A stretch of 64,000 nucleotides of DNA from Sphingomonas sp. HITSZ_GF (GTDB lineage: Bacteria > Pseudomonadota > Alphaproteobacteria > Sphingomonadales > Sphingomonadaceae), in NCBI RefSeq assembly GCF_029543155.1, contig NZ_JARQXA010000002.1:124001-188000 (forward strand), read 5' to 3'. The notes under the pieces were generated by a model, which saw nothing but the letters and a program-made list of their open reading frames with translations, searched no databases and had not been told where the DNA came from. The translations under genes were made by a program, and so were the position numbers. Shown piece by piece: positions 12,780-24,047 of this stretch (position 1 is the first letter of the stretch; each line of letters begins with the position of its first letter).

Positions 12780-13568
12780 ATGCGATTTCCGAAACTGATC
12801 CTGCTGGGCGCGCTCGGCGCGCTGGCGCTGGGCGGCGTTGCCCGGGCGCACATGCCCTATCTGCTCCCCACGCTGTTCGACGTGGGCAAGGGCGATCACG
12901 TGACCGTCACGTCCTCGTTCGGCGAAGACCCGTTCGTGCCCGAGATCGGCATGAAGGACGCGCCCTTCCACTTCATCCGGCCCGACGGCACGCGCGGCGA
13001 AGTCGGCACGCCGACCTATCTGCGCGACCTGACCATCTTCGAAGCGGACCTGAAGGCCGAGGGCACCTATCGCCTGACCACCGGCCAGCGACTGGGACGG
13101 ATGGGCAAGATGTACCAGGCGGACGGCAAGTGGATCATCGCCGGCGAGGACGGGGCGCCGCCGGCGGGCGCGCGCGAAGTGGCGGTGCAGAGCACGACGC
13201 TGGCCGAGGCCTATGTGACCCGCGGTGCCGCCAGCGCCGGTGCGCTCAAGCCGATCGGCACCGCGCTGGAAGTGCAGCCGGTCACCCATCCCAGCGAGAT
13301 CACCGCGGGCGGCGACGCGAAGTTCCGGCTGCTGTTCGACGGCAAGCCGCTGGCGAACACCGACGTCACGCTGTTCCGCGCGGCGGGCAATTATGACGGC
13401 AAGAAGATCGTCGCCACGGTGAAGTCCGACGCGCAGGGCAATTTCAGCCTGCGCCCGAGCGATGCCGGCATCTATCTGATGCTGGTACGCCACCGCACCG
13501 AAGCGCCGGCCGGATCGGCGACGCCCTATCGCAGCTATACCTATACCCTGGCCTTCGACGCGGCCTGA
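12780..13568 (+). CDS. DUF4198 domain exported protein
   Basis: 262 residues with a signal peptide (MRFPKLILLGALGALALGGVARA) cleaved just before HMPYLLPTLFDV; a histidine at the mature N-terminus is typical of DUF4198/NikM-like periplasmic proteins linked to metal uptake. A C-terminal Ig-like domain carries DGKPLANTDVTLFRAAG and ends YTYTLAFDAA. An upstream TTG at 12765 is less likely than the ATG at 12780. The gene is followed after 14 bases by an EF-hand gene, presumably one transcript under the Fur-like dyad. The precise metal is unknown. Confidence 0.8.
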   Translation: MRFPKLILLGALGALALGGVARAHMPYLLPTLFDVGKGDHVTVTSSFGEDPFVPEIGMKDAPFHFIRPDGTRGEVGTPTYLRDLTIFEADLKAEGTYRLTTGQRLGRMGKMYQADGKWIIAGEDGAPPAGAREVAVQSTTLAEAYVTRGAASAGALKPIGTALEVQPVTHPSEITAGGDAKFRLLFDGKPLANTDVTLFRAAGNYDGKKIVATVKSDAQGNFSLRPSDAGIYLMLVRHRTEAPAGSATPYRSYTYTLAFDAA

Positions 13569-13582
13569 GCGGAGCGACACGC

Positions 13583-14056
13583 ATGCGCATTCCCCTGATC
13601 CTCGCCGCAGCGGCGGCCGGCCTCGCAGCCCTGCCCGCCCAGGCCCAGCATGCCGGCGGCGCCTTCCTCGCCGCCTATGACACCAATCATGACGGCAAGC
13701 TGCCGCGCGCCGAATATGATGCTGCCCGCGCCGAACGCTTCGCGGCGACCGATGCGGACAAGGACGGCAGCATCTCCGAGGCCGAATATGTCGGCGAATA
13801 TTCGGCGCGGCTCGACAGGCAGCTCGCAGCTTCGGGCGACAGCGCAGAGAAGCAGGCGGAGGAGCGCACCCGCCAGATCCGCCAGACGCATGTCCGCTTC
13901 GGCGCGCTCGACACCAACAAGGACGGGCGGATCGACCGCGCCGAATATGACGCGATCGCCGGGCGGACCTTTGCCGAGCAGGATGCCGACAAGGACGGGG
14001 TGATCACCGCCGCCGATGTCGCGGCGACGGCGGCGGCACGCAAGGCTGCGAACTAG
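13583..14056 (+). CDS. exported four-EF-hand protein
   Basis: 157 residues with a signal peptide ending AQA. It contains four EF-hand loops in two pairs: DTNHDGKLPRAE, DADKDGSISEAE, DTNKDGRIDRAE and DADKDGVITAAD, each with ligands at the usual positions 1, 3, 5 and 12. The pairs are joined by a charged helix (EKQAEERTRQIRQTH). It should bind calcium in the periplasm. It follows the DUF4198 gene at 14 bases and probably shares its promoter. Partner unknown. Confidence 0.88.
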   Translation: MRIPLILAAAAAGLAALPAQAQHAGGAFLAAYDTNHDGKLPRAEYDAARAERFAATDADKDGSISEAEYVGEYSARLDRQLAASGDSAEKQAEERTRQIRQTHVRFGALDTNKDGRIDRAEYDAIAGRTFAEQDADKDGVITAADVAATAAARKAAN

Positions 14057-14066
14057 CGACCAGCCC

Positions 14067-14915
14067 CTAGCGGAACGCCCAGCGCAGCGTGCTGGCCACG
14101 CCGCGCGTGCCGATGCGCAGCGCAGGGGTGGCGAGACCGGGGCCGGAAAGCCCGTGCATCGCCCGCGCCCAGGGCGGCAGCAGATCGACCGCCGCCCCGA
14201 AGGTGAGCGCCTGGACCGGCGCGACGGCAAGGTTTGGCGCTGGCTGATCGAGCACCATGCGCGCGACCTCGCGGGTGCGGGCGTCGACGAGCAGCTCAGG
14301 GCGCATCGCCGCGATCAGCGCATCGGCCTCGGCGCGGCTGCGTGGGATGGGGTCCGTCCCCAACGCCTCGGCGATGCGGGCGAAATCGGCGAAATAGGCA
14401 TCCTGGTCGGCGCGGCTCATGCCCGGCTCGGCATAACGGATCCAGGCATCGAGGAAGCTCACAGCCTCGGTGACATGCACCCAGGCGAGCAGGTGCGGAT
14501 CATCGGCGGCATAGGGGGTGCCATCGGGCAGCACGCCCTTCACCCGGGTGTGGACGTCGCGGACCTTGTCGATCACTTCCTCGGCCTCGGCGGCCGAGCC
14601 ATAGGTGGTGACGGCGATGAAGCGCGCGGTGCGGCGCAGGCGCCCGAGCATGTCGCCGCGGAAGCTCGAATGATCCCAGACCCCGGCGAGCACCGCCGGA
14701 TGGAGCATCTGGAGCAGCAGCGCCGCGACGCCGCCGACCATCATCGTGGTGACGTCGCCGTGGACGCGCCAGACCACGGACTCGGGGCCGAACAGGCTCT
14801 CGTCCGGCTTGCGCTGAACAGGCTTCTCGCCCTTGTTCTGGTCGTTGAACACTGCGCGCACCTGGCCCATCAGCGCCCCGCGCAGCTGCCTCGCGATCCC
14901 TTGAGCCGGATTCAT
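14067..14915 (-). CDS. oxygenase MpaB family protein (DUF2236)
   Basis: 282 residues. DUF2236/MpaB-like proteins are haem-binding; the family includes latex-clearing protein and fungal MpaB. Visible hallmarks are ESVVWRVHGD, the helix LLLQMLHPAVLAGVWDHSSF with the HPAVLAGV core, and HLLAWVHVTEAVSF, whose histidines are candidate haem ligands. It lacks a signal peptide. It is convergent with the EF-hand gene. The reaction it performs is unknown; the family call is good. Confidence 0.85.
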   Translation of the reverse strand: MNPAQGIARQLRGALMGQVRAVFNDQNKGEKPVQRKPDESLFGPESVVWRVHGDVTTMMVGGVAALLLQMLHPAVLAGVWDHSSFRGDMLGRLRRTARFIAVTTYGSAAEAEEVIDKVRDVHTRVKGVLPDGTPYAADDPHLLAWVHVTEAVSFLDAWIRYAEPGMSRADQDAYFADFARIAEALGTDPIPRSRAEADALIAAMRPELLVDARTREVARMVLDQPAPNLAVAPVQALTFGAAVDLLPPWARAMHGLSGPGLATPALRIGTRGVASTLRWAFR

Positions 14916-15014
14916 GCCCTCAAGTTAGGGACTTGCTGCTTTCCCGCAACCGCCCGTTTTCGTTGCGGCGGCGGGCTGATAGGATGTCATGACGTCGTCT
15001 CACGGGGGTGATTC

Positions 15015-16028
15015 TTGCTCAGATCCAGGCGTTTCCGCGCGCTCGCGCTCGCCGCGGCCTGCGGGCTGCTCGCCACCGCGGGCACCGCGCAGATGCAGCC
15101 GATCGCCGGCGGCAACGTGATGGCCGCGGTCGAACGGCTCCAGCCCGGCCAGTTCCTCTGGGTGCCCGAGATCGCGCCGTCGGGCCCGATGCTGGTGGTG
15201 GTGAACATCGCTACCCAGCGCGTCGTCGCCTATCGGAACGGCGTGCCGATCGCAGTCTCGACCGTCTCCACCGGCAAGCCGGGGCACCGCACCCCGACCG
15301 GGGTGTTCACCATCCTGCAAAAGGCCAAGTGGCACCGGTCGAGCAAATATTCGAACGCGCCGATGCCGTTCATGCAGCGGCTGACCTGGTATGGCATCGC
15401 GCTGCACGCAGGCAACCTGCCCGGCTATCCCGCCTCGCACGGCTGCATCCGCCTGCCGAGCGAGTTCGCCCGCCTGCTGTTCGACGAGACCGAACTGGGC
15501 ATGACCGTGATCGTCACCAACCAGGCGCCGGCGCTGCGCATCGGCGCCAAGCCGACCCAGTCGCCCGCCTTCCCCGCCGGACCGGCGGTGTGGCGGCCCG
15601 AGCTTTCGCGCGCCGGCCCGGTCTCGATCGTGGTGAGCGGCGCCGACCGGCGGATGGTGGTGCTGCGCAACGGCGTGGAGATCGGATCGGCGCCGGTGGC
15701 GTTCGACGGCGAGATCGACCGGGTGCAGGCCTATGTTCTGCAGGATGTCGTGGCGGGCAATTATCGCTGGCAGCGGCTCGCGCTGCCCGGCGAAGGCTAT
15801 GCCGCCGCCAACCGCGCCGGCCCCGATGCCGGCCGCTTCCAGGGCAGCGACCCCTTCCGCCGCGCGCTGGCCGACGTCGTCGGCCCCGGCACGACCCTGG
15901 TGGTGATCCCCGATTCGCTCGGACTCGGCGCCGATCTCGCCCCGCCGGCGCAGGATCCCGACGCGCTGATCGAGAATGATCCGGGCGTCGGCGGCTGGCT
16001 GGAAGAGTCGAGCGTAGTTGCGCGCTGA
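15015..16028 (+). CDS. L,D-transpeptidase family protein (YkuD domain)
   Basis: 337 residues from a TTG with GGGGG six bases upstream. After a hydrophobic signal (LALAAACGLLATAGTAQ) comes a YkuD domain: IATQRVVAYRNGVPIAVSTV, H131, and the catalytic SHGCIRLP with C144. Such enzymes make 3-3 peptidoglycan cross-links or attach proteins to peptidoglycan. The C-terminal half repeats a VVSGADRRMVVLRNGVEIGS segment resembling the start of the YkuD fold but lacking a catalytic cysteine, perhaps a degenerate second copy. It is monocistronic. Confidence 0.92.
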   Translation: MLRSRRFRALALAAACGLLATAGTAQMQPIAGGNVMAAVERLQPGQFLWVPEIAPSGPMLVVVNIATQRVVAYRNGVPIAVSTVSTGKPGHRTPTGVFTILQKAKWHRSSKYSNAPMPFMQRLTWYGIALHAGNLPGYPASHGCIRLPSEFARLLFDETELGMTVIVTNQAPALRIGAKPTQSPAFPAGPAVWRPELSRAGPVSIVVSGADRRMVVLRNGVEIGSAPVAFDGEIDRVQAYVLQDVVAGNYRWQRLALPGEGYAAANRAGPDAGRFQGSDPFRRALADVVGPGTTLVVIPDSLGLGADLAPPAQDPDALIENDPGVGGWLEESSVVAR

Positions 16029-16123
16029 TTTCTCAGACCTTTGCGGCAGAAAGCGAAACTAAACAGGGGGCCAAGCGCTTTCGCATTGACCCCGTAACAT
16101 TTCGCAGTGCAGCAACGCGCCTC

Positions 16124-18796
<2,673 letters not shown>

Positions 18797-18800
18797 TTTT

Positions 18801-18986
18801 TAGATCCTCCCCCAAAGCGCAGCGGCGGGGGAGGTGGCACGCGAAGCGTGACGGAGGGGGCGGCGAGGCGAAGCCGCGCCGTCCTGGACGCCCCGCACGC
18901 GGTGGACGCGCCGTGGGCGCCCCCCTCCACCCCTCGCTTCGCGAGCGGTCCCCCTCCCCCGCCGCTTCGTTCTGGGGGAGGATTTG
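18801..18986. repeat. family A palindromic repeat, copy 2
   Basis: The longest copy, about 185 bases. Outer arms atcctcccccaaagcg and cgcttcgttctgggggagga are complementary, with internal hairpins (for example around ggcacgcgaagcgtg). It lies between two convergent genes, ppc and the thioesterase, a typical place for a bidirectional terminator. Confidence 0.88.
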
Positions 18987-18987
18987 A

Positions 18988-19380
18988 TCAGGAGAGAAAC
19001 GGTGCCGCCACCTCGGCCGGCACGCGGATCAGCCGCTGGGTGGCGCGGTCGATGATTGCCCAGGTGGTCTTGGCCTCGACGCGGACTTTCCCGTCGGCAC
19101 CGGTGAACTTCATGTGGCGATCGAAGCGCGCGCCGCGCGGGGGCTCGGGGACCCAGGTCTCCGCGATCACCGTCTCGCCTTCGGTGACGTTGCCGCGATA
19201 ATCGATCTCGTGCCGGGTCACGACCCAGAAATAGGCCGCCTCATGCTCGGGCGAGGCGAGCGAATACCAGTGCGCCACCGCGACGTCCTGGATCCACTTC
19301 ACCCACACGGCATTGTTGACATGGCCGAGCTCGTCAATGTCCTCGGGGCCGGCGGTGATCGTCGCGGTGTAGCGTGCCAT
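18988..19380 (-). CDS. acyl-CoA thioesterase, 4HBT/YbgC-like hotdog fold
   Basis: 130 residues. The N-terminal DELGHVNNAVWVKWIQDVA matches the 4-hydroxybenzoyl-CoA thioesterase signature, with the catalytic aspartate or glutamate and the HVNNAxW motif. Next come IDYRGNVTEGETVIAETWV and a final hotdog strand, KTTWAIIDRATQRLIRVP. Hydrolyses acyl-CoA thioesters; chain-length preference is not readable. Single gene, convergent with ppc. Confidence 0.88.
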   Translation of the reverse strand: MARYTATITAGPEDIDELGHVNNAVWVKWIQDVAVAHWYSLASPEHEAAYFWVVTRHEIDYRGNVTEGETVIAETWVPEPPRGARFDRHMKFTGADGKVRVEAKTTWAIIDRATQRLIRVPAEVAAPFLS

Positions 19381-19446
19381 GCGCCTCTTCTAGCTTAACC
19401 AATTCCGGAAGCGCAGCCTTCATTCCCGCGCGGCTACGCCGGGGGC

Positions 19447-19650
19447 ATGATCCCGCGCCGCCCCTCCCGGATCTTCCGCAGCCGCTGGGCCGCCCTGCTC
19501 TGGGCCGCCGGCGTGCTGTTCACCGCGGTCAGCTTTATCGGGCTGGGCGACAAGGAGAGCCACCGGGCGGCGGCCGCGCTCGAGGACGCGACCGGCACCA
19601 ATGTGAGCAACAGCGATCTGGCGGTGCTGCAGAACCTGATCGACGGATGA
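19447..19650 (+). CDS. small single-pass membrane protein
   Basis: 67 residues: a basic N-terminus (MIPRRPSRIFRSRW), one hydrophobic helix (AALLWAAGVLFTAVSFIGLG), then a short polar tail ending LAVLQNLIDG. The positive-inside rule places the tail in the periplasm. There is no strong ribosome-binding site beyond CGGGGG. Codon use matches neighbouring genes. Unknown function; probably real, but unproven. Confidence 0.55.
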   Translation: MIPRRPSRIFRSRWAALLWAAGVLFTAVSFIGLGDKESHRAAAALEDATGTNVSNSDLAVLQNLIDG

Positions 19651-19651
19651 G

Positions 19652-20494
19652 CTAGCGGATCACCGCGCAGACGACCGGCGGCTGACCCAGCGCCTCGAAC
19701 GTCATGTTGTCGCCCTTGCCCTGGAAGGTGACGCGCCCGTTCGAATAGCGGATGCCCGAGGCCATGCGCTGCTGCTGGAGGACCATCGTCCGGCCGGCGC
19801 GGACCAGCATCACCTGACCCTTGTCCGGATCGAAGCGCGCAACGATGCGCACGCCGTCGATGCAGCGGAAGCGCGCCTGGGAGCGATTGTCGACCGTGGC
19901 GGGCGGCACCTCGCCCGGGCGCGGCTTGAGATCGCTGCCGCTGATATGCCAGCGGCGCTGCTCGGGGGTGGCGCCATCGACCGCGGCGCGGCGCAGCGTG
20001 ACCGAGCCGCGCAGATTGAACGGGCCGCCGGCCTTGAGATTGCCATAGGCGCGCACCGGCACCGTCACGTAGCGCGAGCCGGCCGCGCCTTCGATCGCCG
20101 AAGGGGCGCCGATCTCGGCATGATAGTCGCGATACTTGGCAAAGCTCGCCGCAAACGCCTCGCGGGGCATCCCCGCCGCGCCCGGGCTCCACAGCGCATA
20201 GGCCTGGCCATATTTGCCCGCCTCGATCAGCGCATAATAGGTCTGGACGACATTGGCGGCGCCCTGAGCGCTGTCTTCGCTGAAGGGTGCCTCGCTCACC
20301 ACATCGGGAGTCTTGGCGGGCGCGGGCGCCGGGGTGGCGGCGGGCGTCGCATCGGCCTTGATCGGGCGCTTGTCGAGCGGCGCGGGCGAGGCGTCGTCGG
20401 TAATGTTGGTCTCCTCGCTCTGCGTAACATTGGCGGCGGGCGGCTGGCTGGTGCAGGCGCCGAGCGCAAACAGGGCGATCAGGGGAAGGCGCAT
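19652..20494 (-). CDS. lipoprotein with C-terminal MliC-like domain
   Basis: 280 residues. The lipobox LFALGAC gives a predicted lipid-anchored cysteine at about residue 14. A Pro/Ala-rich linker follows, then a domain with VVQTYYALIEAGKYGQAYALW, as in NTF2-like modules. The last 80 residues (ARFRCIDGVRIVARFD, GIRYSNGRVTFQGKGD, PVVCAVIR) fit the membrane-bound lysozyme inhibitor fold, with two cysteines placed to form its disulfide. It may protect peptidoglycan from lysozyme; that role is inferred. It ends 2 bases from the convergent small membrane protein gene. Confidence 0.8.
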   Translation of the reverse strand: MRLPLIALFALGACTSQPPAANVTQSEETNITDDASPAPLDKRPIKADATPAATPAPAPAKTPDVVSEAPFSEDSAQGAANVVQTYYALIEAGKYGQAYALWSPGAAGMPREAFAASFAKYRDYHAEIGAPSAIEGAAGSRYVTVPVRAYGNLKAGGPFNLRGSVTLRRAAVDGATPEQRRWHISGSDLKPRPGEVPPATVDNRSQARFRCIDGVRIVARFDPDKGQVMLVRAGRTMVLQQQRMASGIRYSNGRVTFQGKGDNMTFEALGQPPVVCAVIR

Positions 20495-20559
20495 CCGGGG
20501 GAATCCTCTCTCGTTCGGGAGCGTAACGAAGGGCCGGATGCGCCTGTTCCGTGGCCTCC

Positions 20560-20967
20560 CTAGTCCTCGAGCGGGCGGTTGCCGACGAAGCCGAGTCTGG
20601 TGACGCCGGCGGTCTTCACCTGGGCGAGGATCGCGTCGAACCGCTCGTAGCGCGCCTCGGGATCAGTCTGCATGTGAAGCGTCGCCCCCGACTGGTGGAG
20701 CGCGCCGAGCTTCTCGGCCAGCGCCGCATCCGGGATCGCCGCGCCGTTCCAGAACAAAGCGCCCTGGCGATCGATGCCGAGCACGGCGGGCGGAAGCTGC
20801 TCGGCGACCGGATTCTTCCCCGACGGCAGGTCGATCGGCACCTTCTGCGTGGCGATCGGGATCGAGAGGATCATCACGATCAGGAGGACCAGCATCACGT
20901 CGATGAACGGCGTGACGTTCATGCTGCTCATCAGGGCGGGTTCGGGAATGCGGGCAACACGGGCCAT
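20560..20967 (-). CDS. ExbD/TolR family biopolymer transport protein
   Basis: 135 residues from the ATG at 20967, which has GGAG upstream; a frame extension to 21000 is unlikely. One N-terminal helix (MNVTPFIDVMLVLLIVMILS) carries the conserved proton-path aspartate in FIDVMLVLL, followed by a periplasmic domain. ExbD partners ExbB to energise TonB, but no exbB or tonB lies nearby, so it must work with a complex encoded elsewhere or be a spare copy. Confidence 0.9.
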   Translation of the reverse strand: MARVARIPEPALMSSMNVTPFIDVMLVLLIVMILSIPIATQKVPIDLPSGKNPVAEQLPPAVLGIDRQGALFWNGAAIPDAALAEKLGALHQSGATLHMQTDPEARYERFDAILAQVKTAGVTRLGFVGNRPLED

Positions 20968-21033
20968 GGCAGTTCTCCTCTCGTTATGATGATGTAACAT
21001 ATCATTCCGAGAGGGGATGGCAACGAGCTTCGT

Positions 21034-21624
21034 CTAGCAATTCTCGTATTTCCAGTTGCGCCGCTTGCCTTCGCGCATCCAGGCGACGGCGTCGCCGACG
21101 CGCTTGGCCCTGGTCTCGGGACGCTTGGCCTCGGCGATCCAGTCGCAATATTCGCGGCGACAGCTGGGCGGGAAACCGTCGAAGGTGGCAGCGGCGGCAT
21201 CGTCCGCGGCGAGCGCCTCGGCCAGCTCGGGCGGCACTTCGGCCTCGCCCTTGGGCGCAGCACGGGGCCGGGCGGGCTTGCTCTCGCCGAGCTTGGCCGC
21301 CGCCTCGCGGATCAGCCGCTCGACCTCGGCAGCGTCAGGCAGGTCGGCGAGCGATTCGATGCGGCCGAACTGGCCCATCCCCTCGCCTTCCCTGCCGGTT
21401 TCATTGTCCTGCCGGTTCCAGAAGCCGAAGCTCGCATGCGCCTTGAACGACGCCATGTTGGCGAAGGGCTTGCCCCCGAGCGTGAAGAAGGGATGCGACC
21501 ATTTGATCGTCTCCTCCGCTTCGGGCACCGCGGCATGGAAACGTTCGCGCAGCCAGCTGAGGATCGGCTGCGCGAATGGGGCGCGGCCGGCGATATAGGC
21601 GTCAACCCTGGGATCGCGGTTCAT
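21034..21624 (-). CDS. YdeI/OmpD-associated family protein with DUF1801
   Basis: 196 residues. The N-terminal DUF1801-type domain contains LRERFHAAVPEAEETIKWSH and PFFTLGGKPFANMASFKAH. The C-terminal part has the family signature FDGFPPSCRREYCDWIAEAK followed by RPETRAKRV and a basic, tryptophan-containing end. It is cytoplasmic. Some relatives have been tied to stress tolerance, but the biochemical role is unknown. Confidence 0.82.
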   Translation of the reverse strand: MNRDPRVDAYIAGRAPFAQPILSWLRERFHAAVPEAEETIKWSHPFFTLGGKPFANMASFKAHASFGFWNRQDNETGREGEGMGQFGRIESLADLPDAAEVERLIREAAAKLGESKPARPRAAPKGEAEVPPELAEALAADDAAAATFDGFPPSCRREYCDWIAEAKRPETRAKRVGDAVAWMREGKRRNWKYENC

Positions 21625-21670
21625 GGGGCGGCATGGTCTGCCGCCCCCGAGCGTACGTCAAGGCCGGGCC

Positions 21671-22009
21671 TCAGGGCTCCAGCGCGTCCTCGTCGGCATC
21701 GTCGAGATCGTCGTCGTCCTCGAGCTCGTCCTCGTCGAAATCGTCCTGGACCTCGTCCTCGGAGATGGCGCGCGCGCCCTGATCCGCGTCGTCATCCTCC
21801 TCGCCGATCTCGTCGTCGACCATCGTGAGATCGTCTTCGTCGTCATCGTCGTCGTCGCCATAGTCTGGCGTCATGTCGGTGAGAATGTTGCCGTCGCTCG
21901 GCCCGTCGGTCGTGGCCTCGAGGATCTCGGCGCGCTGGCTCTCGTCATAGCCTTCCTCGTCGAACCCGTCGTCGCCCGGACCACGCCCCGGAACCTGATA
22001 GCCACCCAT
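21671..22009 (-). CDS. extremely acidic small protein
   Basis: 112 residues, roughly half Asp or Glu, with runs such as DYGDDDDDDEDDL and DELEDDDDLDDADEDALEP. The N-terminus (MGGYQVPGRGPGDDGFDEEG) is glycine-rich. It has no signal peptide, cysteine or membrane segment and is likely disordered. Such proteins can act as DNA or RNA mimics, chaperones or metal sponges, but nothing here chooses among them. The clean ATG and stop and intact frame favour a real gene. Low complexity makes homology calls unreliable. Confidence 0.6.
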   Translation of the reverse strand: MGGYQVPGRGPGDDGFDEEGYDESQRAEILEATTDGPSDGNILTDMTPDYGDDDDDDEDDLTMVDDEIGEEDDDADQGARAISEDEVQDDFDEDELEDDDDLDDADEDALEP

Positions 22010-22085
22010 CGCCTGTCCTCACGCTGCGCGCCCGCCACGACGGCGGGGCTTCGAAGTGCGAACGGCGATGAAGCCCGAGCGTTCC

Positions 22086-23318
22086 CTAGCTGGGGCGGAA
22101 CATCCGTCCGCGCTCGGTCAACGCTACTACCACGAATGAGAGGACGCCCATAAGCAGGAATCCGGCATAGATGGGCACGGTGGTACCGTTGAACGACTGG
22201 CCGATCGCGGCGCCGATCAGCGCCGAGCCCAGCGTGCTGACAAAGCCCTGCAGGCTGGCCGCGGTGCCGGCGATCTCGCCCATCTTCTCCATCGCCAGCG
22301 CCGAGAAATTGGAGGTGGAAAGGCTGACGCACCCCATCATCAGCGCCTGGAGCAGGATGAAGCTCCACAGCGCCTCATAGCCGAACCAGGCGAGGACGAG
22401 GTGGAGCGCGGCGAAACCGATCATGCCAACCAGCGCCGTGTGCGAGATGCGGCGCATGCCGATCTTCATCACCAGCCAGCTGTTGGCGAAGGAAGCGAGC
22501 GCCATGGTCGAGGCAACGCAGGGGAAGACCACTGCGAGCAACCCGGGCGCATGGAACACCTCTTCCATTACCTGCTGCACCGAGCCGATGAACCCGAACA
22601 GCCCACCCGAAAGCAGGGTGACGCCGATCGTGTAGCCCACAGCCTGGCGATCGCGCAGCATCAGGCCATAATCGGAAAGGACCCGGCCAGGGTTGAGCGA
22701 CAGGCGCGCGTCCTGGGCCAGCGTCTCGGGCATGCGCAGCCAGAACCAGGTCAGCACCAGCGCCGCGATCAGCGCGACCATCCAGAAGATCAGCCGCCAG
22801 GCGCCGACGAACAGCACGAGCTGGCCAAGGCTCGGCGCGAAGATCGGCGCCGCCATGAAAACGATCACCGCAAGGCTCATCACCCGCGCCATCGCCCGGC
22901 CGGCGAAGCAGTCGCGCACCAGCGCGATCGAGACGACGCGCGCACCCGCCGCCGAGGCGCCCATCGCCGCGCGCGCGATCAACAGCAGCGTGAAGCTGCC
23001 CGATGCCGCCGCCAGCACGCTGGTCGCAACATAGAGCGCAAGCGCGATCACCAGCACCGGCCGCCGGCCATAGCGATCCGAAAGGGGGCCGTAGATCAGC
23101 TGGGCGAAGGCGAAGCCGATCAGGAAGGCGGTGATCACATATTGGCGGTGATTGGGCTCATCCACGCCCAGACTGGCGCCGATCGCCGGCAAGGCGGGCA
23201 GCATCGAATCGATGCCGAGCGCCGTGAGCGCCATCATCGCGGCGACGAGGCTGACGAACTCGACAAAGCCGAGCGGCGCCTTGTTCCGGGCACTTGCTGT
23301 GAGGTGCGGCTCTTCCAT
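22086..23318 (-). CDS. MFS multidrug efflux transporter, Bcr/CflA type
   Basis: 410 residues and about 12 transmembrane helices. The motif-A loop YGPLSDRYGRRPVL lies between helices 2 and 3 and the proton-antiporter motif RAAMGASAAGARVVSIALVR in helix 4-5, both typical of drug:H+ antiporters of the Bcr/CflA group. It should export drugs or small amphipathic compounds at the inner membrane. No regulator gene is adjacent. Confidence 0.9.
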   Translation of the reverse strand: MEEPHLTASARNKAPLGFVEFVSLVAAMMALTALGIDSMLPALPAIGASLGVDEPNHRQYVITAFLIGFAFAQLIYGPLSDRYGRRPVLVIALALYVATSVLAAASGSFTLLLIARAAMGASAAGARVVSIALVRDCFAGRAMARVMSLAVIVFMAAPIFAPSLGQLVLFVGAWRLIFWMVALIAALVLTWFWLRMPETLAQDARLSLNPGRVLSDYGLMLRDRQAVGYTIGVTLLSGGLFGFIGSVQQVMEEVFHAPGLLAVVFPCVASTMALASFANSWLVMKIGMRRISHTALVGMIGFAALHLVLAWFGYEALWSFILLQALMMGCVSLSTSNFSALAMEKMGEIAGTAASLQGFVSTLGSALIGAAIGQSFNGTTVPIYAGFLLMGVLSFVVVALTERGRMFRPS

Positions 23319-23434
23319 GGCCGCGCAAATGGCGCATCATCGCGCCCGCGTCACCCCCTGTTCGGCACGCAGTTGCAGTCGGCGCGCATCTGCGCTAGTG
23401 TGTTGTTTGAATAACACGCCTACGGAGACCCATC

Positions 23435-23923
23435 ATGCGCCCGCTGCTCCTGCTGCTCCCCCTCGCGCTCGCCGCCTGCAACGGCAAGGGCACCTCGGTC
23501 TCGATCGACGTCGATGGCGACGACAATTCGAGCTTCACGATGGACAACGGCACGGTCGCGGTGAACGGCACCGACTTCAAGGCGAAGTTCAAGGTCCCGC
23601 AGATCAAGGTGACCGCCGAGAATTTCGACCTGAACGGCGTCAAGCTCTACCCCGGCTCGACGCTCGGCAGCTTCAACATCTCCGGCCAGGACAAGCCGGG
23701 TGGCAAGGACGAAGGCAAGGTATCGGCCAGCTTCGCCAGCCCCGCCGCGCTCGACAAGGTGCAGGGCTGGTTCCGCGACCAGCTGACCGAGCAGGACTTC
23801 AAGTTCACTGCACAGGGCAGCGGCTTTGCCGGCACCACCGACGACGGCGACCCCTTCACGCTCGACCTTTCGGCCGATGGCGACGGCAAGACCAAGGGCC
23901 GGATCGAGGTCCGCGGCAGCTAG
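23435..23923 (+). CDS. hypothetical lipoprotein
   Basis: 162 residues beginning MRPLLLLLPLALAACNGKG, a clean lipobox (LAAC). The mature part has an acidic N-terminus (SIDVDGDDNSSFTMDNG), a beta-rich region (DFKAKFKVPQIKVTAENFDL) and a C-terminal segment with WFRDQLTEQDFKFTAQGSGF. Likely outer-membrane anchored. I do not recognise a named domain. It is monocistronic, with a hairpin directly after the stop. Confidence 0.75.
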   Translation: MRPLLLLLPLALAACNGKGTSVSIDVDGDDNSSFTMDNGTVAVNGTDFKAKFKVPQIKVTAENFDLNGVKLYPGSTLGSFNISGQDKPGGKDEGKVSASFASPAALDKVQGWFRDQLTEQDFKFTAQGSGFAGTTDDGDPFTLDLSADGDGKTKGRIEVRGS

Positions 23924-23928
23924 GCCGC

Positions 23929-23950
23929 GCGCGCCGCTTTGACGGCGCGC
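23929..23950 (+). terminator. hairpin after the lipoprotein gene
   Basis: Perfect 8-base GC stem (GCGCGCCG/CGGCGCGC) with loop CTTTGA, 5 bases after the stop. The following T tract is poor, so termination strength is uncertain. Confidence 0.45.
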
Positions 23951-24047
23951 AATTCGCCTTGCCGCCACGCGAGTCATGGCAGTGCCGGGGCGCCTCTTGT
24001 CGCGCCGGCACCGGCGGGTCTAACTGACCGCCAAGGAGACTCGTAAA

